Source: Haloparvum alkalitolerans
GTDB lineage: Archaea; Halobacteriota; Halobacteria; Halobacteriales; Haloferacaceae
Length of the DNA: 64,000 nucleotides
Direction of reading: 5' to 3'
NCBI RefSeq assembly: GCF_050122995.1
Contig: NZ_JBNLIA010000016.1
Span: forward strand, 33,866 to 97,865
A model generated the notes under the pieces. That model was not told where the DNA came from, did not search any database, and saw nothing but the letters and a program-made list of their open reading frames with translations. Shown piece by piece: positions 59,560 to 64,000 of the stretch. Within the stretch, counting starts at the first letter, position 1, and each line of letters starts with the position of its first letter. The translations under genes were made by a program, and so were the position numbers.

Positions 59560-60675
59560 ATGTTCGACGACCTCGACACCGACCGCCGGCCCCTGGTGCT
59601 GATCTGGGAGGTGACACAGGCCTGCGAGCTCGCCTGTCGCCACTGTCGGGCGGACGCGCAGCCGGCGCGCCATCCCGACGAGCTGACCACCGCGAAGGGG
59701 AAGCGGCTCCTCGCGGACGCCGCCGACTTCGGGGACGGGCAGCTGGTCGTGCTCTCCGGCGGCGACCCGCTCGCGCGCGAGGACCTGTTCGAGCTGATCC
59801 GCTACGGCGACGAGCAGGGCCTCCGGATGACGATCACGCCGAGCGGGACGCGGTCGCTGACGCCCGAACGCGTCCGCGACCTCGCCGACGCCGGGGTGCG
59901 GCGGATGGCGCTCAGCCTCGACGGCGCGAGCGCGACGACCCACGACGCGTTCCGCGGCGAGGAGAGCTTCGAGGACACCCTCGACGCCGCGGCCGCCGCC
60001 CGGGAGGCCGGCCTCCCGCTGCAGGTGAACACGACCGTCTGCGCGGACACGGTTGGGGAGCTCCCGGCCGTGCGCGACCGCGTGCGCGAGCTCGGCGCCG
60101 TGCTCTGGAGCGTCTTCTTCCTCGTTCCCGTCGGTCGCGGCCGCGTCCTCGACCCCATCGCACCGGACCGGGCGGAGGCGGTCATGGAGTGGCTCCAGGA
60201 GGTCGCCGCCGAGGAGCGGTTCGGCGTGAAGACGACCGAGGCGCCGTTCTACCGCCGGGTCGGGCTCCAGTCGGAGGGCGACGCCGGCGGCGCCCGGCGC
60301 CGCGGGGGGATCACCGCCGGCCGCGGGTTCGCGTTCGTGAGCCACACCGGCGAGGTGTACCCCTCGGGCTTCCTGCCGGAGTCCGCGGGCAACGTCCGCG
60401 AGCGCTCGGTCGTGGACGTCTACCGGAACGCGGACCTGTTCGAGGCGCTCCGCGACCCGGACGAGTTGACGGGCAAGTGCGGTGCCTGCGAGTTCCGGCA
60501 GGTCTGTGGCGGGAGCCGGTCGCGCGCGTACGCCGAGACGGGCGACCCGCTGGCGAGCGACCCGCTCTGCCCGTACGTCCCGGAGGACTATGAGGGAGAC
60601 CTGCCCGCGCGACAGGCGGAGGCGGGCGGGAAAAGCGGCGCCGGAACCGACGAGCTCGTCGACCCGGCGGACTGA
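59560..60675 (+). CDS. Radical SAM/SPASM protein (AhbD/TIGR04053-like)
   Basis: A 371-residue radical SAM enzyme with CELACRHC (Cys22, Cys26, Cys29), then LSGGDPLAR and the SPASM cysteines (GKCGACEFRQVCGGS, DPLC). It resembles the heme b synthase AhbD and, from memory, TIGR04053. It would convert Fe-coproporphyrin to heme by oxidative decarboxylation, but this is not proven for haloarchaea. The start MFDDLDTDRRPL is standard. A membrane-protein gene follows after 84 bp. Confidence 0.8.
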   Translation: MFDDLDTDRRPLVLIWEVTQACELACRHCRADAQPARHPDELTTAKGKRLLADAADFGDGQLVVLSGGDPLAREDLFELIRYGDEQGLRMTITPSGTRSLTPERVRDLADAGVRRMALSLDGASATTHDAFRGEESFEDTLDAAAAAREAGLPLQVNTTVCADTVGELPAVRDRVRELGAVLWSVFFLVPVGRGRVLDPIAPDRAEAVMEWLQEVAAEERFGVKTTEAPFYRRVGLQSEGDAGGARRRGGITAGRGFAFVSHTGEVYPSGFLPESAGNVRERSVVDVYRNADLFEALRDPDELTGKCGACEFRQVCGGSRSRAYAETGDPLASDPLCPYVPEDYEGDLPARQAEAGGKSGAGTDELVDPAD

Positions 60676-60759
60676 GGCAGGGCCGTTCCCCTCCGTCCCT
60701 CCGTTTCCGCCCGCCGGCACACCGATGCGCCTTTGCTCGGCAGGGTCCAACGCCGGGTC

Positions 60760-61743
60760 GTGCAATCGGCGGCCACGGAACTGCTCGGTCTGCTCGCCGA
60801 GGTGGCGCCCCGGCTGGCGCGGGTGACGCTGTTCATCGCGGTCGGGGTGACCGCCGCCAACGTCGCGGTCGCGTTCGGGCTGGTGCGCTACGTCGCCGGG
60901 TTGTCGGGGCTGTTGACCCGGCCCGCGAACCTCCCCGACGAGGTCGGAACGGCCATCCTCACCACCGCCGCGTCGACGACCGCCGGCTACGCGACGCTGG
61001 CGGAGTACCGCGAGGCGGGGCTGCTGGACGACCGCGCGACGCTGGTGGCGGTGACCATCAACACGTTCTTCGGCTTCGTCCAGCACGTCTTCACCTACTA
61101 CGTCCCGGTGTTGATCCCCATCCTCGGCTGGTACACCGGCGTCCTGTACGTCTCCGCGCGGGCGGGCGTGGCGCTGGCGATAACGGTCTCCGGGGTACTC
61201 GCCGGCGGCGTCCTGCTCTCGGAGCGCAACGTCGACCGATCCGCGCTCGCCGACGTCGAGGCCGGCGGCCCGGACGCCGACGACCGCACGTCCCGCGAGC
61301 GCGTCCGCGACGCGCTCTCGAAGTCGGCGAGCACGCTCGGGCGGATCGTGCCGCGGCTCGCGGTCGTCTACACGCTCGTCGTCGCCCTGATCACCTACGT
61401 CGACGTGGAGGCGCTGACCGCGGTCGCGGAGCCGTTGACCGCCGCGGTCGGCCTGCCCGGTGCCGCGGTGGCCGTCGTCGCCATCTACTCGCTCGACACC
61501 ACGGCGGGCGCGGTCGCCATCGCGCCGCTGATCGGCGGGACGTTCACGCCGGCGCAGGCGGTCGCCACCATGCTGCTCGGCGGCATCGTCTCCTTCGCGG
61601 TGTCGACGTTCAAGCGGTCGATACCCTTCCAGTTCGGCATCTGGGGGCCGGAGTTCGGGGCGAAGGTCGTCGCGGTCAACACCGCGCTGAAGGTGCTGTT
61701 CATCGGGATCGCCGTGGCGCTGCTTTTGGCGTCCGGCGTCTGA
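60760..61743 (+). CDS. Nucleoside recognition (GATE) domain membrane protein
   Basis: A 327-residue membrane protein with about eight helices and two GATE-like repeats. The first carries ILTTAASTTAGYATLAEYREAGLL, the second IYSLDTTAGAVAIAPLIGGTFTPAQAV. These are typical of the nucleoside-recognition family, which includes SpmA/B and transporters. I choose GTG at 60760; a TTG start at 60733 is possible and would add nine residues. It follows the second radical SAM gene on the same strand and might move its product or a precursor. The substrate is unknown. Confidence 0.75.
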   Translation: MQSAATELLGLLAEVAPRLARVTLFIAVGVTAANVAVAFGLVRYVAGLSGLLTRPANLPDEVGTAILTTAASTTAGYATLAEYREAGLLDDRATLVAVTINTFFGFVQHVFTYYVPVLIPILGWYTGVLYVSARAGVALAITVSGVLAGGVLLSERNVDRSALADVEAGGPDADDRTSRERVRDALSKSASTLGRIVPRLAVVYTLVVALITYVDVEALTAVAEPLTAAVGLPGAAVAVVAIYSLDTTAGAVAIAPLIGGTFTPAQAVATMLLGGIVSFAVSTFKRSIPFQFGIWGPEFGAKVVAVNTALKVLFIGIAVALLLASGV

Positions 61744-61860
61744 ACCCGGCGTGACGGTGTCGTGAGCGGCCGAGGCGGATCGGGGTCGACGCCGTCCTCT
61801 ACGCGCGATATCGCACCCCCTCCCCCGCACGCGTTGCTCGCGCTCACCGACCCCACCGCT

Positions 61861-62000
61861 CCCTACAGCATCGCCCCGCACAGCACCGCTCCCTACAGCA
61901 TCGCCCCGCACAGCACCGCTCCCTACAGCATCGCCCCGCACAGCACCGCTCCCTACAGCATCGCCCCGCACAGCACCGCTCCCTACAGCATCGCCCCGCG
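61861..62000. repeat. 30-bp minisatellite, 4.7 identical copies
   Basis: Four perfect 30-bp copies (61861-61890, 61891-61920, 61921-61950, 61951-61980) and a partial fifth to 62000. Each begins CCCTACAGCATCGCCCC and ends GCACAGCACCGCT. The repeat ends one base before the stop codon of the convergent M28 peptidase gene. The gap 61744-62001 has nothing else. No spacers, so it is not a CRISPR. Confidence 0.95.
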
Positions 62001-62001
62001 T

Positions 62002-63384
62002 TCAGTAGGGCCAGCGGCCGCCGGTTTTCAGCTCCGTTACGTACCCCTCGTCGATGGATTCGCGGATCGCAGCACGGGACTTGTGGGGGACAGAGGTGCC
62101 GGCGTCCGCGAACCGAACCGTCGCCTCGGCGACCTGGATCGCCACCTCCGCGAGGTCGCGGCGGTCGAGCTTATCGAGCGTGTCGGCGTGGGTGTGGCCC
62201 CACCCGCGACCGGACTGCTCGGAAGTCGTCGACGCCATCACCGCGGGGATCCCCTCCTGTGCGAACGCCCACTGGTCGCCGTGCGGCGAGATGGTCGACC
62301 CCGTCGACAGCGGCGCGCCGAGGTCGTCGGTCACGGCCTCGAAGACGCGCCGCATCGGCTCGAACTCGTTGTAGCTCACGCGCAGGTTCCGGGAGTTGCA
62401 GGCGCCGTCGAGGTTGACGACGCACTTGATCTCCTCGTGTGGCGTCGTCTCGGCTGCGTGGTAGGCACCCCACAGCCCGATCTCCTCGGCCCCGAAGGTG
62501 ATCAGCCGGACGCGCGTGTCCAGGTCGTCCTCGACGGTCGCCAGCAGTCGACCGACCTCCGCGACGAGGGCGGAGCCGGCGCCGTTGTCGTTGGCGCCGT
62601 CGGAGATGTCGTGCGCGTCGACGTGCGCGGTGAGGAGGACCGCCTCGTCGGTGTCCGGTCCCACGTCCGCGACCGCGTTCACCGAAGTCGTCGGCTCGTT
62701 GCGGCAGTCGACCGCGATGGAGACGGTCGGGCGGTCGGTGGCTCCCTCGCTTTCCCCCTCCACATCCTCGGCGAGCCGGGCCAACCGCTCGCCGACCTCC
62801 TTCGAGACGCCGACCGCGGGGATCGGGCCAGGACGGTTGTGGTAGCCGATCTCGCCGGTCGGCGGGAGCGCACCCTCCAAGTGATTCCGGAAGACGAACC
62901 CGACCGCGCCGCGCTCGGCCGCGTTGACGTACTTCTCCATCCGGTGGATCCACCGGTCCGCCTCGTCGGGCGTCCGCGAGGACGCCATCGCTATCGCTCC
63001 GTCGAGGTCCTCGGCGACCGCCTCGAACTCCTCGACGGTGCCGGTCCCCACGTCCACCAGCGGCGCCTCGACCTCGCCCGCGGGCGTGCCGGGGAGCGCG
63101 ATGACCGCGTGGCTCCCCTCGTGGGTACGCTCGACCGGGTCCGGTCCCGGTCCGGTGACGGCGAGCGAGGAGTCGCCGCGCCACCAGCCGGGGATCTCGA
63201 ACTCCTCGAGCCCGGCGTTGCGGAGGCCGGCGGCCTCGTACGCCTCGACGACGCGCTCGGCGCCGCGGCGCTCGCCCGCCTGTCCGGCCATGCGGTTGCC
63301 GATGTCCGCCAGGTCGGTCAACAGGTCCCACCCGAAGTCGCTGGTCCGCGCGTCGCCGACGACGCGGTCCGGAAGCTCGGTCAT
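62002..63384 (-). CDS. M28-family zinc peptidase
   Basis: A 460-residue dinuclear-zinc aminopeptidase. Ligands are visible: His and Asp in AHVDAHDISDGANDNGAGSA, the Glu pair in ITFGAEEIGLWGA, Asp in VVNLDGA and His in GRGWGHTHADT. A PA-type insert lies around residues 110-200 (GTPAGEVEAPLVDVGTG, GAVGFVFRNH). There is no signal peptide, so it is probably cytoplasmic. The start MTELPDRVVGDART is used; the large frame upstream covers the neighbouring gene and is rejected. Confidence 0.88.
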   Translation of the reverse strand: MTELPDRVVGDARTSDFGWDLLTDLADIGNRMAGQAGERRGAERVVEAYEAAGLRNAGLEEFEIPGWWRGDSSLAVTGPGPDPVERTHEGSHAVIALPGTPAGEVEAPLVDVGTGTVEEFEAVAEDLDGAIAMASSRTPDEADRWIHRMEKYVNAAERGAVGFVFRNHLEGALPPTGEIGYHNRPGPIPAVGVSKEVGERLARLAEDVEGESEGATDRPTVSIAVDCRNEPTTSVNAVADVGPDTDEAVLLTAHVDAHDISDGANDNGAGSALVAEVGRLLATVEDDLDTRVRLITFGAEEIGLWGAYHAAETTPHEEIKCVVNLDGACNSRNLRVSYNEFEPMRRVFEAVTDDLGAPLSTGSTISPHGDQWAFAQEGIPAVMASTTSEQSGRGWGHTHADTLDKLDRRDLAEVAIQVAEATVRFADAGTSVPHKSRAAIRESIDEGYVTELKTGGRWPY

Positions 63385-63485
63385 GCGCGCACCCACGGCG
63401 GTTCCACAAAAGGACGTTCGGGTTCCGGCCGGGGAGGCTGGTTCCCCGGCGTGATTCTCGATCAGACGGGGGCGAAGAAGCCGGA

Positions 63486-63779
63486 TCAGTCGTCGACGAT
63501 CACTTCGACGGGGCCGTCGTCGCCGTCGGCCTCCTCGTCGGGGCTCGCGGCGTCGGCGGCCGCGCTCTGCTTGCCCTGCCAGTAGAGCCCGAGCGCGACC
63601 GCGACGACGACCCACGAGCGCGGGTTCGCGAGGTTCAGGGTGTAGCCGACGCCGAACGGCTTCTCGACGAACATCCCCTTGCCGGGCTGCCAGTACGACG
63701 AGAGCAGGCGGCCGAGGCTCGGCCGCTCGAAGTTGTACGGGATACCGAAGAGTTCGCCGGAGGACGGTTTGTCGCTCAT
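63486..63779 (-). CDS. DUF5808 domain protein
   Basis: A 97-residue protein. The domain is FGIPYNFERPSLGRLLSSYW followed by VEKPFGVGYTLNLANPRSW and one membrane helix (VVVAVALGLYW). It has an acidic tail. I recall this as DUF5808, common in haloarchaea and unknown in function. Its start lies 46 bp from the minisatellite at 63826. It is transcribed toward the M28 peptidase gene. Confidence 0.78.
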   Translation of the reverse strand: MSDKPSSGELFGIPYNFERPSLGRLLSSYWQPGKGMFVEKPFGVGYTLNLANPRSWVVVAVALGLYWQGKQSAAADAASPDEEADGDDGPVEVIVDD

Positions 63780-63825
63780 ACCTCACGTCTCGGGCGCGGG
63801 GGATAAATCGTTTCGGCCGACGCTC

Positions 63826-63950
63826 GCGATGCGGTCGTGGTGCGTTTGCGATGCGGTCGTGGTGCGTTTGCGATGCGGTCGTGGTGCGTTTGCGATGCGG
63901 TCGTGGTGCGGTTGTGGTGCGGTCGTGGTGCGGTTGTGGTGCGGTCACGG
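63826..63950. repeat. 22-bp/11-bp minisatellite
   Basis: Three perfect 22-bp units (63826-63847, 63848-63869, 63870-63891), each GCGATGCGGTCGTGGTGCGT plus TT. They break down into 11-bp units of the type GCGGTTGTGGT up to about 63950. On the minus strand the unit reads as CACCACGACCGCATCGC, similar in flavour to the CAGCACCGC repeats at 31.1 and 61.9 kb. No gene is seen from 63780 to 64000. Confidence 0.9.
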
Positions 63951-64000
63951 TACCGTGCTGTCGGCGCGCGCCGCGGCGACCGCGAAGCGTGTCGCCGCGA

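Noticed and set aside
61861..62000. CRISPR array
   Set aside because: The repeats are strictly head-to-tail with no unique spacers, and no cas genes are present. The same holds for 31073-31236 and 63826-63950.

Overview
The window is chromosomal DNA of a halophilic archaeon of class Halobacteria. The DNA is very GC-rich and the proteome is strongly acidic. Many small proteins belong to families that are, as far as I know, restricted to haloarchaea. Further signs are a Tfx regulator, an archaeal SUI1/aIF1, a PGF-CTERM sorting signal, Tat-lipoprotein signals, halocyanin, a bacterioruberin-type phytoene synthase and an archaeal RNase P RNA. A Halorubrum-like genus is my best guess, but the sequence alone does not fix it. 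I see no tRNA, rRNA, CRISPR array or replication origin.

Layout. 1-7.5 kb: F420 synthesis (cofH, cut by the window edge), an FAD oxidoreductase, a TrpD-like phosphoribosyltransferase, a lipoprotein with a duplicated domain and a HAD phosphatase. 7.5-14.6 kb: a PGF-CTERM-anchored metalloprotease, SUI1, and a moxR / DUF58 / transglutaminase operon. 14.9-20.2 kb: a tightly overlapping glycine-cleavage operon gcvT-gcvH-gcvPA-gcvPB followed by an EamA exporter. 20.2-22.6 kb: an IS1341-type tnpB element and a vapBC toxin-antitoxin pair. 23-25.3 kb: isocitrate lyase and a CitE-like CoA-ester lyase, coupled to a small unknown gene. 25.3-30.2 kb: crtB, a molybdopterin oxidoreductase and oligoendopeptidase F. 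32-34 kb: a nitrite/sulfite reductase. 34-44.6 kb: housekeeping and conserved haloarchaeal genes, including rnpB at about 38.0-38.4 kb. 46-48.3 kb: serS and a Nif3-like gene.

The most striking region is 49-61.7 kb, which reads as one copper/heme nitrogen-oxide respiration island. It holds a three-gene heme-copper oxidase-type operon with a CuA subunit, whose catalytic subunit has Gln where oxygen reductases have the active-site Tyr. Next come a CopA/FixI-like copper ATPase, copper nitrite reductase NirK, an HTH_10 regulator, halocyanin, two radical SAM/SPASM proteins with a small PaaB-like partner, and a membrane permease. A palindrome of the form CGAAC-N2-GTTCG lies upstream of five transcription units of this island. 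I propose a shared nitrogen-oxide/anaerobic regulon and a non-canonical NO reductase; both are inferences from the sequence.

A second theme is repeats. A roughly 350-400 bp GC-rich element occurs three times (4.0-4.4, 45.5-46.0 and 48.4-49.0 kb). Two copies carry a pair of hairpins, one with a compensatory base change, which points to a structured RNA. A short motif from its edge also occurs alone or in tandem. Three unrelated-looking minisatellites (31.1, 61.9 and 63.9 kb) use similar CAGCACCGC-type sequence.
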